Below, one piece after another: positions 28,401 through 36,647 of a stretch of DNA of 64,000 nucleotides; position 1 is the stretch's first letter; every line of letters begins with the position of its first letter. Location of the stretch: contig JACQFZ010000068.1 in assembly GCA_016199745.1 (NCBI GenBank), forward strand, positions 39,278 to 103,277, given 5' to 3'. Source of the stretch: Gammaproteobacteria bacterium (lineage in GTDB: Bacteria; Pseudomonadota; Gammaproteobacteria; Acidiferrobacterales; Sulfurifustaceae). The position numbers were made by a program, and so were the translations under genes. Under the pieces are notes generated by a model, which did no database searches, was not told where the DNA came from, and worked only from the letters and a program-made list of their open reading frames with translations.

Positions 28401-29049
28401 AGCGCTCGACCGCCTGTTGTCGCTGCGTGATTACGAAGACTTCGCCGGCAATTATGCCGGCATCGGCAAGGCCAGCGCGAATCGGTTGACTGACGGCCGC
28501 CGGCAATTCGTGCATCTGACAGTTGCCGGCAAGGACGATATCCCGATCGATCGCAATTCCGATCTATACCGCAATCTCGTGGCTTCGCTCGAGCTATACG
28601 GCGATCCACAGCTGCCAGTCGCCGTCTGCATTCGTCGCACCAAGGTGCTGGTGATTGCGGCGTCGATCCAGTTGCTGCCGGACTATCACTGGGAAGCGGT
28701 CGAGCCGGTCGTGCGTGCGGCGGTGCTCGGTCGGTTCAGCTTTGACAGCCGCGAGTTGGGTCAGGCGGCGTTCTTGAGTGAAGCCATCGAAGTTATGCAA
28801 AACATCGAAGGCGTGTCGTATGTCAATGTCGAGCGCTTCGATTCGGTGGCCGAGGACGTCACTGCTGCCGAGCTGGCGGCGCTGGCAGATACGTTGGCGT
28901 TGAACAAATTTGTACCGGCGGAGTTGGCGAAAGTGAATGCGACGATGGACCTGTCGACGACTGCCGATACTTGTGAACGCATTTTGCCGGCGGAGTTAGT
29001 TTACATGACGCCGGATGTACCCGAGACGCTGAACTTGAAACTGATTTAG
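25402..29049 (+). CDS. Baseplate J-like wedge protein 2 (Afp12 type)
   Basis: This 1215-residue protein is the second large wedge subunit. The start overlaps the previous stop (ATGA). It opens with MNEACGCCAGVEPLTPE and then LSAIVYRAGTYATFLETMIA, and has AIVADVLTFYQERIANEGYL, the counterpart of the gp6/J helix in wedge protein 1. The C-terminal third carries the J-like part, with DTDDADVVTTIFGNGQHGAR, YRYGIGKGGNV and LLSLRDYEDFAGNYAGIGKA. A central insertion of about 500 residues with alternating strands makes it longer than its partner. It would form the wedge heterodimer with the preceding protein. Confidence 0.88.
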   Translation: MNEACGCCAGVEPLTPEPEANRPGLSAIVYRAGTYATFLETMIARLSTLALDVPMTPGSATLTRVRPLAALTTREPSDPSIALLDAWAIVADVLTFYQERIANEGYLPTAVERRSIVELAKLIGYRLRPGVSASVSLAFNAALDFNGVIPQGTRAQSIPSTGESAQYFETSDNLPARDTWNLLAPRVRRPQLITPPTSFFNVSEPIVTGADMLDTVYFGGTATQLKAGDALLFVFSGDDDQQFLRQVESVNPQGDDKRTEVMLSPVPLSLVNSVSLSGSLRSFIAKAAYLFPASDLAQEVAGILKTLINNVEANDVDPTVGGSDAANFIRGAIAQVRERRDIAVGREFTRVSAWLDHLLWTLEQLVRVAANGSLTEANDGDGEGPGGTIIKLVQSSLAPSPLGNLASIIAPLALSASVQPANAQRLLRPIAQSFSPQSDTAPRLLAALKPQAATTLYRAWTKVETPTNRVDVQAVRTKAALFAHNFAGKPTVTNGSTTFAAPTISSAWGVATDGKTSPPFVALDATYDQIKPGSWVVIDRPDTISAAGGLSVRTYHRVIALKTATMDAGANSGFTAKTTLLTLDPSWLGEMSTSNRQAFVNATPGLRGTIVYAQTEPLPLTEEPLDTDVEGDTIELDRVYDGLDAGRWIIVSGDRTDIPNVSAVSASELVMLAGVAQGARAPLSVDYPLAGTPFSTVYYTTNANAFGDRLVVGKLSDISILGADVETGFKSLHKSPLLPLPTVQNQQYRDQVQLAPGVYANAYVPTERERFGSFSDFAGLLVDPVTGVPFSNGNIADEIFDNGLFAWRIASQPLHTVLTLANALAYKYDTRTIKIYGNVVKATHGQTIGEVLGDGDTSQAFQKFPLRQSPLTYVSAPTPAGTASTLNVRVNEIDWHEADNIAAVGSRDRAFVTDTDDADVVTTIFGNGQHGARLPTGKGNIKATYRYGIGKGGNVRAWQISQLATHPLGVQGVINPLAATGGADRDTRDQARRNAPLAVIALDRLLSLRDYEDFAGNYAGIGKASANRLTDGRRQFVHLTVAGKDDIPIDRNSDLYRNLVASLELYGDPQLPVAVCIRRTKVLVIAASIQLLPDYHWEAVEPVVRAAVLGRFSFDSRELGQAAFLSEAIEVMQNIEGVSYVNVERFDSVAEDVTAAELAALADTLALNKFVPAELAKVNATMDLSTTADTCERILPAELVYMTPDVPETLNLKLI

Positions 29050-29060
29050 AAGCCTTTACA

Positions 29061-29087
29061 TGTAGGGTGCGCAGGGCGCGCCCTACA
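29061..29087. repeat. Short inverted repeat between wedge 2 and tail protein I genes
   Basis: TGTAGGGTGCGC and GCGCGCCCTACA form a 12-bp stem with one G-T-type mismatch around an AGG loop. It belongs to a different repeat type (TGTAGGG...CCCTACA) from the CCCCTCTCCC family; a related TAGGG/CCCTA end is seen at 33090-33151. It could act as an intercistronic hairpin. Confidence 0.7.
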
Positions 29088-29106
29088 GGAACTAGGAACA
29101 CATACG

Positions 29107-31296
29107 ATGAACGCAGCGACCGAAAATAGAATCGACCGACTCTACGAGCTGATGCCCGCCGTCTACCGCATGCGCGACGCCGAGCAGGGCTATCCGTTGC
29201 GCGCGTTTCTGCAAGTGATCGCCGAGCAGGTCAACGTGCTCGAAGACGACATCGCGCAGCTTTATGAAAACTGGTTCATCGAGACCTGCCAGGACTGGGT
29301 AGTGCCATACATCGGCAGCCTCATCGGCTATCAACCGAGTCTCGACATCGGCGAACCGGCGAACGCGCTCGATGCGCGCCGGCAAGCGCGTAATCGCCTG
29401 CTATTGCCACGACGCGAGGTGGCGAAGACCATCCGCTATCGCCGCCGCAAAGGCACGGTGCGGATGCTCGAAGAGCTCGCCGCCGCCGTTGCCGAGTGGC
29501 CGGCGCGTGCGGTCGAATTTTATCGATTGCTCGGCGTGACGCAGAACATTAATTACTTGCACCTGAACCGCGGCCGCACGATCGATCTGCGCGACGGCGA
29601 CGCGTTGGAAAATCTCGATGGACCGTTCGATGAATCGGCGCACACCGTCGATATTCGGCGAGTAAATTCCAAGCATTTCCCGGGGCGCGGCAACATCAGC
29701 GACGTCGGCGTTTTCATTTGGCGGCTGAGGCCGTACACCGTTACGCGCGCGCCGGCGTATTGCTACGAAGAGCAATCACCGAATTGCTATCTGTTCAGCG
29801 CGCTCGGCAACGATACGCCGCTGTTTACGCAGCCAACGCCGGCGTCGGGTCAGTTGCCTGGTGAATTGAACGTGCCCGCACCGATTCGCCGCCGTTCGTT
29901 GGAGCAGCAGGAGCTGGAAGAAACGTCCGGCAAGGTCGTCTCCGGTGTGCCGTTCTATTACGGCGCCGGCAGGAGCTTTCAACTATGGATCGGCATGCCG
30001 CCGCAGCCGGTGCCGGTCGAACAAATCATTCCCACCGATTTGACCGATTGGACCTACCGGCCACTGCCGGGACAAATTGCGGTCGATCCTGCGCTCGGCC
30101 GCATCGTGTTTCCGCCCGGTCAAGCGCGCAAGCAGAACGTGCGCGTATCGTATGTCTACGGATTTAGCGCCGATATGGGCGGCGGCGAATACGACCGGCC
30201 GTTGAGCGAGCCGACGGCGGCGACGATCTATCGCGTTGGCGAGGGCCAGACTTACACGCGCATCAACGAAGCGCTATTGCAGTGGAACAGTGACGCGCCG
30301 CAACACGCCGTCATCGAAATCTGCGACAGCGGTGTGTACGTCGAGCCGGTCGTCATCACGCTCGCCGCCAAACAATCGTTGCAGTTGCGCGCCGCCAATC
30401 GTAAGCGGCCGGTGTTGCGATTGCTCAATTGGGAGACGTCATTGCCGGACGGTTTAGCAGTCTCCGGCGCCGCCGAGTCGTGGTTTATTTTGGATGGCAT
30501 TATCGTCACCGGTCGCGGCGTGCAGGTCGATGGCGATGTCGCCGGCGTCACCATTCGTCACTCGACGCTCGTCCCCGGTTGGGGTTTGCAATGCGATTGC
30601 GAGCCGACGCGGCCGCCGGATCCGAGCCTCGATCTCATCAATGCGCCGGACTGCGTCACCATCGAGCACAGCATCGTCGGCGGTATCCAAGTCGATCGCG
30701 ATGAAGTACGCGAAGAGCCGATGCGGCTTCGTATCAGCGACAGCATTGTCGACGCCATCAGCCCCGAAGGCGTCGCCGTCGGCGCGCCGGGCCGCTTATG
30801 CGCGCATGTGCAGCTGACGGTCGCGCGCAGCACGGTGTTCGGTCAAATCCAAACGCGTTCGCTCGAGTTGGCGGAAAACAGCATTTTCCTCGGCAGTATG
30901 CGCGTGTGCCGCCGGCAATTCGGTTGCGTTCGCTTCTGTTACATCATGCCGGACTCGCGCACACCGCGGCGCTATGAATGCCAACCGGATTTGGTCGTGC
31001 GGGCGGTCGATGATCTTTACAAGAAGGGCGACATCAGCGCCGCGGAACGAGAAGCGCTGAAGCAAAGCGAATCGTCGCGCGTCGCGCCGGAGTTCAACAG
31101 CGTGCGTTATGGTACGCCGACGTATTGCCAGCTGACGACCACCATTGCCGTCGAAATCAGCCGCGGCGCCGACGATGAATCGGAAATGGGCGCCTTTCAC
31201 GATTTGTATCAACCGCAGCGCGCCGCCAATTTGCGCACGCGCTTAGACGAATACACGCCGGCAGGGATGAACGTCGGCCTCATCTACGCTACCTAG
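29107..31296 (+). CDS. Tail protein I-like wedge/fibre protein with beta-helix
   Basis: This 729-residue protein has an N-terminal P2 gpI-like domain: RIDRLYELMPAVYRMRDAEQ, GYPLRAFLQVIAEQVNVLED, WVVPYIGSLIGYQPSLDIG, then a basic helix (RNRLLLPRREVAKTIRYRRR). From about residue 370 it changes to repeated short strands (QHAVIEICDSGVYVEPVVI, SWFILDGIIVTGRGVQVDG, GVTIRHSTLVPGWGLQCDC) consistent with a right-handed parallel beta-helix, a fold used for fibre or spike shafts and carbohydrate binding. It may link baseplate and tail fibre and help recognise the target (inference). No separate fibre gene follows. Confidence 0.82.
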   Translation: MNAATENRIDRLYELMPAVYRMRDAEQGYPLRAFLQVIAEQVNVLEDDIAQLYENWFIETCQDWVVPYIGSLIGYQPSLDIGEPANALDARRQARNRLLLPRREVAKTIRYRRRKGTVRMLEELAAAVAEWPARAVEFYRLLGVTQNINYLHLNRGRTIDLRDGDALENLDGPFDESAHTVDIRRVNSKHFPGRGNISDVGVFIWRLRPYTVTRAPAYCYEEQSPNCYLFSALGNDTPLFTQPTPASGQLPGELNVPAPIRRRSLEQQELEETSGKVVSGVPFYYGAGRSFQLWIGMPPQPVPVEQIIPTDLTDWTYRPLPGQIAVDPALGRIVFPPGQARKQNVRVSYVYGFSADMGGGEYDRPLSEPTAATIYRVGEGQTYTRINEALLQWNSDAPQHAVIEICDSGVYVEPVVITLAAKQSLQLRAANRKRPVLRLLNWETSLPDGLAVSGAAESWFILDGIIVTGRGVQVDGDVAGVTIRHSTLVPGWGLQCDCEPTRPPDPSLDLINAPDCVTIEHSIVGGIQVDRDEVREEPMRLRISDSIVDAISPEGVAVGAPGRLCAHVQLTVARSTVFGQIQTRSLELAENSIFLGSMRVCRRQFGCVRFCYIMPDSRTPRRYECQPDLVVRAVDDLYKKGDISAAEREALKQSESSRVAPEFNSVRYGTPTYCQLTTTIAVEISRGADDESEMGAFHDLYQPQRAANLRTRLDEYTPAGMNVGLIYAT

Positions 31297-31305
31297 GGGA
31301 CTATC

Positions 31306-33078
31306 ATGAAAGCCGATTTAACACGCGATACTTTCGATCCGTTAAAGCACTTCACGCGTGTGCTCATGCAGCAGGGGCGGGTGCAGGTCGATGCCGATTG
31401 GAACGAGCAGGCGTCGATTCTGTTGCGCTATCTGCGCACATTGGCGACCGACCTGATCGGCGATGCCGGCGGGCCGGTGAATCATTGTGGCTTTGGGCTC
31501 AGTGTCGCCAGCGGCATCGCCAACGATTTTCGCATCGGCCCCGGGCGTTACTACGTCAACGGTTTGTTGTGCGAGTTGGAGACGACGGCGCTGCCGGTAA
31601 CGCAGCCGGCCGACTTCGCGCCGAACGAAATCAATGTGCCGACATTGGTGCTGGATGGCATCAGCTTTCGTAAACCGCAGACGGGGCAACCGCAGCCGTA
31701 TGTCGAGCTCTTGAGCAACACGACGTCGCCGCTGGTTGTGCAGATCACCGATGTCGATTTGGAACAGCGCAAGCTCACGCTCAGCAAAGATGTGTCGGCA
31801 GTATTGAAGGGTCCAGCGTCGCGCCTGCGCCGTGTGGTTACTTATCGCACGCAGCCGGATTACTTGATCGCCGCCGAGCAGCCGTTCGCACTGAATAAAA
31901 ATTACATGGTCTATCTCGACGTGTGGGAGCGGCTAGTGACGTACATCGAAGACGATTCGATCCGCGAGGTGGCGTTGGGCGGCCCGGATACGGCAACGCG
32001 CACGCAGCTCGTGTGGCAGGTGAAAATCGCCGAAGGCTCGGCCGGCGCTACCTACGGCAGCCCGTGCGACAATTTTTTGCCGAAGGATACGCATTTTTTT
32101 TCGACACTGAGTCTTGCCAATCGCGGTCAGCTGAAAGCCAAGGCCAAACAAGATGCACAATCGACCGATCCATGCATCACGCCGCCGCATTCGCAGTATC
32201 GCGGCGTCGAGAATCAACTGTATCGCGTCGAGATCCACAGCGGCGGTAGCGCCTGGGACGGTGACGGCGAAGCGCCCGCAAGCGGCGCCGCGACTTTCAA
32301 GTGGTCGCGTGAAAACGGCTCGGTGATCTATGCCATTCGCCGTGTGGCAACCGATAGTAGCGCCAAAACGACCACAGTCACGTTGGAGAGCTTGGGGCGG
32401 GACGACCGTTTCGGTTTGGTCGAAAGCGATTGGGTCGAACTGGTCAATGATGATCTGGTTTTGCTGGATGGCGCTAAGCCGCTGTTGCAAGTGCAAGCGA
32501 TCGATCGCGCCGCTATGACGGTGACATTAAGCGGTATGGCTGACGCGAATTTTGCGCAGGACGTCGCCAAGCGTCCGCTGTTACGCCGCTGGGACCAGAG
32601 GCAGGGCGATCCGACTGAAGGTGGGCTGCAACTGGCGAACGATGGCGCCGCGTTTATTTTAGAAAGCGGCGACGATCAATGGTTGGAATTGGAAGACGGC
32701 GTCAAAGTGCAATTTCAGCTGCGCACCGGCAACAATCCCTACGTTTACCAAACCGGCGACTATTGGCTAATCCCGGCGCGTGTCGCCACCGGTGACGTCG
32801 AGTGGCCGACGGTGATCGACAGCGTCAGCGGTGTCGTGATGCCGATTGCGTTACCGCCGAAAGGCATCGAACACCACTATGCGCCGCTCGGCGTCATCAA
32901 CGTCAACAACTACGGCACCCTTAGTATTTTGTCGTGCCGCAAGCAGTTCAGTCCGATGGCGACTCGTCCGCCGTACGATTATGCGTTCGTCAGCGCCGGC
33001 ATTGGCACCGCCAATCTTACGTTGCGCGATGAAATTGCAGCGCCGGCGGGGCGCACGAAAAAATCAACGCCGCGTTGA
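31306..33078 (+). CDS. DUF6519 eCIS protein
   Basis: This 590-residue protein follows the tail protein I gene by 9 bp, with AGGGGA as ribosome-binding site. The opening MKADLTRDTFDPLKHFTRVL and MQQGRVQVDADWNEQASILL is the signature of DUF6519, a family seen at the 3' end of eCIS operons. Later parts (FRIGPGRYYVNGLLCE, YLDVWERLVTYIED, VYQTGDYWLIPARVATGDVE) are beta-rich. The exact job is unknown; a baseplate or fibre accessory role is inferred from context. It is the last recognisable structural gene of the locus. Confidence 0.85.
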   Translation: MKADLTRDTFDPLKHFTRVLMQQGRVQVDADWNEQASILLRYLRTLATDLIGDAGGPVNHCGFGLSVASGIANDFRIGPGRYYVNGLLCELETTALPVTQPADFAPNEINVPTLVLDGISFRKPQTGQPQPYVELLSNTTSPLVVQITDVDLEQRKLTLSKDVSAVLKGPASRLRRVVTYRTQPDYLIAAEQPFALNKNYMVYLDVWERLVTYIEDDSIREVALGGPDTATRTQLVWQVKIAEGSAGATYGSPCDNFLPKDTHFFSTLSLANRGQLKAKAKQDAQSTDPCITPPHSQYRGVENQLYRVEIHSGGSAWDGDGEAPASGAATFKWSRENGSVIYAIRRVATDSSAKTTTVTLESLGRDDRFGLVESDWVELVNDDLVLLDGAKPLLQVQAIDRAAMTVTLSGMADANFAQDVAKRPLLRRWDQRQGDPTEGGLQLANDGAAFILESGDDQWLELEDGVKVQFQLRTGNNPYVYQTGDYWLIPARVATGDVEWPTVIDSVSGVVMPIALPPKGIEHHYAPLGVINVNNYGTLSILSCRKQFSPMATRPPYDYAFVSAGIGTANLTLRDEIAAPAGRTKKSTPR

Positions 33079-33089
33079 ATATCATAAAG

Positions 33090-33151
33090 GTAGGGCGGAC
33101 TTGTCCGCCGATCGACAACGAAAGAAGGAACGGCGGACAAGTCCGCCCTAC
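33090..33151. repeat. Long inverted repeat at the 3' end of the eCIS locus
   Basis: Perfect 21-bp arms at 33090-33110 and 33131-33151 enclose a 20-bp spacer; each arm contains the near-palindrome GGCGGAC-TT-GTCCGCC. It lies between the DUF6519 stop and the next gene. It is not followed by a T-run, but such a strong hairpin probably reduces read-through out of the eCIS operon. Repeats with the GTAGGGCGGAC core are widespread in proteobacterial genomes. Confidence 0.85.
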
Positions 33152-33169
33152 ATTATTTGAAGTTGAAAC

Positions 33170-34060
33170 ATGAAAGCCGTCTGGTCATTTTGGAGTAAAC
33201 CGTTCCAGGCGACGCGTCATCGCACCTGGTTAAGCGAGGCGCATCATTTGTTGTCGTGGGTGGTGTCGCTCAAAACGGCATCGCGGCATTATCGACCGAC
33301 GGTGCTCTACACGGATGATGCCGGCGCGCGCTTGCTAGTGGATGAGCTTGGACTCGAGTTCGATCAGGTATACACATCGTTAAACGCATTGGCCAAGTAC
33401 GATGCCGGCTGGTGGGCGACGGGTAAGCTTTACACTTATCGCGCCCAGCAGGAACCCTTCGTCCACGTCGATAGCGATGTTTATCTATGGCGGCGATTGC
33501 CCGAGTCGTTGGAACGTGCGCCGTTGTTGGCGCAGAACCCAGAATTTTTTATGTCGGGCGCGTCCTATTACGAGCCCGAAACACTGGAAGCGGCGTTGGC
33601 AATTAACGGCGGCGGCTGGCTGCCGCCGGAGTGGCGCTGGTATCGCGCAAGCGGTCGCCAACAGCGCGGCGAAAATTGCGGCGTCTTCGGCGGACAGCAC
33701 GTCGATTTTATTCAACACTACGCCGCGTTAGCGTTACAACTGATCGAGCATCGCGCGAATCGACGCGCCTGGCGCGCGCTCGATCGCAAACCGCATCACA
33801 CCGTCGTGCTCGAACAATACTTGCTATCGGCTTGCATCGACTATCACCGCAATCGCGCCGATTCGCCGTACCGTGACGTCGACATCGATTATCTTTTTTC
33901 GTCGATGGACGATGCTTTCTATTCTGACAAAGCTGTGCAATTGGGCTACACCCATTTGATCGCGAACGCCAAACAAGATGTCGATATCGCCAAGTACTTA
34001 GAAACACGCGTTGCTGAAGATTGGCCGGATTACTACGAGCGTTGCCTCGCCTGTTCTTAA
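33170..34060 (+). CDS. DUF6734 glycosyltransferase-like protein
   Basis: This 296-residue protein starts MKAVWSFWSKPFQATRHRTW, the typical opening of DUF6734. TVLYTDDAGARLLVDELGL and the acidic motif VHVDSDVYLW (D-x-D type) resemble a GT-A glycosyltransferase that binds a nucleotide sugar through a metal. The C-terminal part has YTHLIANAKQDVDIAKYLE. No signal peptide or membrane helix is seen, so it is probably cytoplasmic. It lies just past the hairpin that closes the eCIS block; whether it belongs to the eCIS (for example to glycosylate a fibre) or to the following region is open. Confidence 0.6.
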   Translation: MKAVWSFWSKPFQATRHRTWLSEAHHLLSWVVSLKTASRHYRPTVLYTDDAGARLLVDELGLEFDQVYTSLNALAKYDAGWWATGKLYTYRAQQEPFVHVDSDVYLWRRLPESLERAPLLAQNPEFFMSGASYYEPETLEAALAINGGGWLPPEWRWYRASGRQQRGENCGVFGGQHVDFIQHYAALALQLIEHRANRRAWRALDRKPHHTVVLEQYLLSACIDYHRNRADSPYRDVDIDYLFSSMDDAFYSDKAVQLGYTHLIANAKQDVDIAKYLETRVAEDWPDYYERCLACS

Positions 34061-34093
34061 TGCCTGATTGGTAATGTCTTATTTCAAGATGAT

Positions 34094-34121
34094 TTGACGT
34101 ATTACGACAAAAATTCATAAA
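34094..34121 (+). promoter_or_regulatory. Candidate sigma-70 promoter of the lipoprotein pair
   Basis: TTGACG (34094-34099), a 16-bp spacer and CATAAA (34116-34121) lie in an A/T-rich stretch about 110 bp before the lipoprotein start. The -35 is 5 of 6 and the -10 is 4 of 6 to consensus. Confidence 0.4.
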
Positions 34122-34233
34122 AAATTCGCGATGCCGCATATCTGCAGCTCAATGACGATGATCGGTTAGCGCAAGACATTAGCTATTGATTCGTCAACTA
34201 TGCGGCCAACGATAACAAGATAGGGGAGGCGCC

Positions 34234-36642
34234 ATGATCGCGCTCGCGAATTTTCGATCGGCAATGCGCCGTGCCTTTTGTGTAAAGTGCATCAATCCAT
34301 CGTCGGCGGTTGGCCAGGGTAATCTCGGTTCGATACTTTGTCGGCTCGCTATCGTCGGTGTCGTATTGCCATTAAGCGCATGCGGCGGTGGCGGCGAGAA
34401 CGCCGAGCCCGATCCGTCGCCGTCCAATTCATCTACCCATTACATACTCAACGTTACAACGTCTGGATCAGGAACGGTCACGTCCGATCCTGCCGGCGTC
34501 GCCTGTGGCGGTGATTGCAATGAGTCCTATGCCGGCAACACCGCGATCACGCTAACCGCGGTCGCCGCGACCGGTTCCGTTTTTAGCGGTTGGAGCGGCG
34601 ACTGTGCCGGTACCAACCTCTCGTGCACCGTGACGATGAGCGCGGCGCGCAATGTCATCGCGTTGTTCGGCGCGAGCACGCCGTTGTCGATCAAGCTCAA
34701 CGTCGACGCGGCCGCGGCAACCACACCGGTGACGTTCGGGCACGCGTTCGCCAAGGGCGACGTCGCCGCCGATGCCGGATTGGCGCTGCGCACGCCGGCC
34801 GGGCAGTTGATTCCGGTGCAGATCGACAACAAAGCGACCAGCGACAATACGCTGCGTTACGGAATTTTAAGTGCGATTCTGCCGGCCAATGCCGGTGGCG
34901 CATTCGAACTGGTGGCGACCGCGCCGCTGGGTACGCACACGCCGCGCGATGTCGCCGAGCTCTTGAGCAGCGGCTTTGACGCCGTGGTTACGTTGAAGAC
35001 GTCGGACGGTCGTACGCTAACGGCGTCGGCGCGCACGTTGTTTCAGAACAAAGTGACGCGCTGGCTCGACGGTCCGATCGCTACCGAATGGGAGACCGGC
35101 GGTGCCATCGGCAACGATCCGCATTTAGCGGTACGCTTCAACGTCCGTAGCTACGCCGGCGTCGCCGGTGAGCGGGTCGATGTCGTGATTGAAAACGACT
35201 CGACCGTGATCGAGTCGCCGCGCGTCTTTACTACCAGCAACGTTACTTATGATGTCGATATCTCGATCCGCGGCACATCGGTCTATACGCAGACCGGACT
35301 AGTGCACTATCGCCAGGCGCGCTGGCGCAAAGTGTTCTCGTCATTCACCGATCTGGCGCCGCGTTACGATGTCGCCTACCTCAAGAAGACCGGCGCGGTT
35401 CCGAATTACGATCCCACGGTAGTCGTTAGCGAGACCGCGCTCGCGCGCTGGGGCACGCGAGCGCAGGTCGTCGAGCCGATGAAAAACGGGATGATTTATG
35501 CGTCGATGCCGGGAGTCGGTGGCCGCGAAGACCTCGGCATCCTGCCGGCATGGAGCGCCGCTTACGTCATCAGCATGGATCCGCGTGCGCGCCAAGCGGT
35601 GCTGGCGGTGGGAACATCGGCGAGTAGTTTCCCGATCCATTTCCGCGACAAGAATACCGATCGGCCGATATCGCTGACGACCTACCCGGATTTGACGATC
35701 TACGGAAATTCCGGCGATACCAAGCATCCATTCCCGGCCTGTAGCGGCGATTGCACGAATCCTACGCCGGCACTCCAGCCCGACACGCCGCATCAACCGT
35801 CGATGGCGTACTTGCCGTATCTCATTACCGGCGATCATTTTTATCTCGAAGAGCTCGAGTTTTGGGCCGACTGGAACATCTTTGCCTACAACCCGGCCTA
35901 TCGCCACTATGCGCTCGGCATCCTCGATCACGACGAGGTGCGCGGCAAGGCGTGGAACTTGCGCACGCTCGGGCAGGTATCGTTCATCGCGCCGGACAGC
36001 GATTCGTTCAAGAATTATTTCGCGACGATGCTCGCCAACAACCTCGACTGGTTCCCGCTGAATCAAGCGGGCGGCAACAATCTCGGGATCATCAACAGCG
36101 GTCTCGAATATCTCGGTGGCCGAGGATACGCACCGTGGCAGGACGACTTCTTCACCTCGGCGGTGAATGAAGTGCACGCCATGGGCTTCGATAACGCCGC
36201 GACGCTGCTGGCGTTCAAAGCCAGCTCGCCGGTGAAGCGCATGCTCGATATGTGTTGGATTACCTCCGGCGCTTATGCGCTCGCTGTGCGTCCCAGCACC
36301 ACCGGCGCGCTGTTCCAGAACTTCGGCGAGGTCGCCGACGCAACCTATGGCCAGAACGCCGACGGCAGCCGCTTCGTCAATCAGCCGTGCGCGACCCAGC
36401 AGATGGCCGATTGGTTGAACCAACACTACCGCGAGGCCGGGAACACGACGTCCTACAAGGCCGGCGAGATCGTCGGCAACGCCACCGATCCGGAGTCGTA
36501 TACCGCCACCCTGCAGGCGGCGCTCGCAGCCGCGGTCGACGCCAAAGTCGACCGCGCCAACGATGCCTGGAGCTTGTTCGCCAAGCGCCCCATTAAACAA
36601 AACTATTCGTCCGAGCCGCAGTTCGCGATCGTACCGAGGTAA
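34234..36642 (+). CDS. Secreted lipoprotein with repeat domain and an (alpha/alpha)-barrel-like catalytic part
   Basis: This 802-residue protein starts at an ATG preceded by AGGGGAGG (34222-34229). A long leader ends in a lipobox (LPLSACGGGGE, Cys near residue 50), so it should be an envelope lipoprotein. A divergent InlB/Flg_new-type repeat follows at about 70-150 (SGSGTVTSDPAGVACGGDC, FSGWSGDCAGTNLSCTVTM). The rest begins with a beta domain resembling RIFT barrels of polysaccharide lyases (TPVTFGHAFAKGDVAADAG) and ends in helices (YLPYLITGDHFYLEELEFWA, GKAWNLRTLGQVSFIAPDS) like an (alpha/alpha)6 barrel. A carbohydrate lyase or hydrolase is the best guess, with low certainty. The next lipoprotein gene starts 5 bp later. 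Confidence 0.6.
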   Translation: MIALANFRSAMRRAFCVKCINPSSAVGQGNLGSILCRLAIVGVVLPLSACGGGGENAEPDPSPSNSSTHYILNVTTSGSGTVTSDPAGVACGGDCNESYAGNTAITLTAVAATGSVFSGWSGDCAGTNLSCTVTMSAARNVIALFGASTPLSIKLNVDAAAATTPVTFGHAFAKGDVAADAGLALRTPAGQLIPVQIDNKATSDNTLRYGILSAILPANAGGAFELVATAPLGTHTPRDVAELLSSGFDAVVTLKTSDGRTLTASARTLFQNKVTRWLDGPIATEWETGGAIGNDPHLAVRFNVRSYAGVAGERVDVVIENDSTVIESPRVFTTSNVTYDVDISIRGTSVYTQTGLVHYRQARWRKVFSSFTDLAPRYDVAYLKKTGAVPNYDPTVVVSETALARWGTRAQVVEPMKNGMIYASMPGVGGREDLGILPAWSAAYVISMDPRARQAVLAVGTSASSFPIHFRDKNTDRPISLTTYPDLTIYGNSGDTKHPFPACSGDCTNPTPALQPDTPHQPSMAYLPYLITGDHFYLEELEFWADWNIFAYNPAYRHYALGILDHDEVRGKAWNLRTLGQVSFIAPDSDSFKNYFATMLANNLDWFPLNQAGGNNLGIINSGLEYLGGRGYAPWQDDFFTSAVNEVHAMGFDNAATLLAFKASSPVKRMLDMCWITSGAYALAVRPSTTGALFQNFGEVADATYGQNADGSRFVNQPCATQQMADWLNQHYREAGNTTSYKAGEIVGNATDPESYTATLQAALAAAVDAKVDRANDAWSLFAKRPIKQNYSSEPQFAIVPR

Positions 36643-36647
36643 TAACA

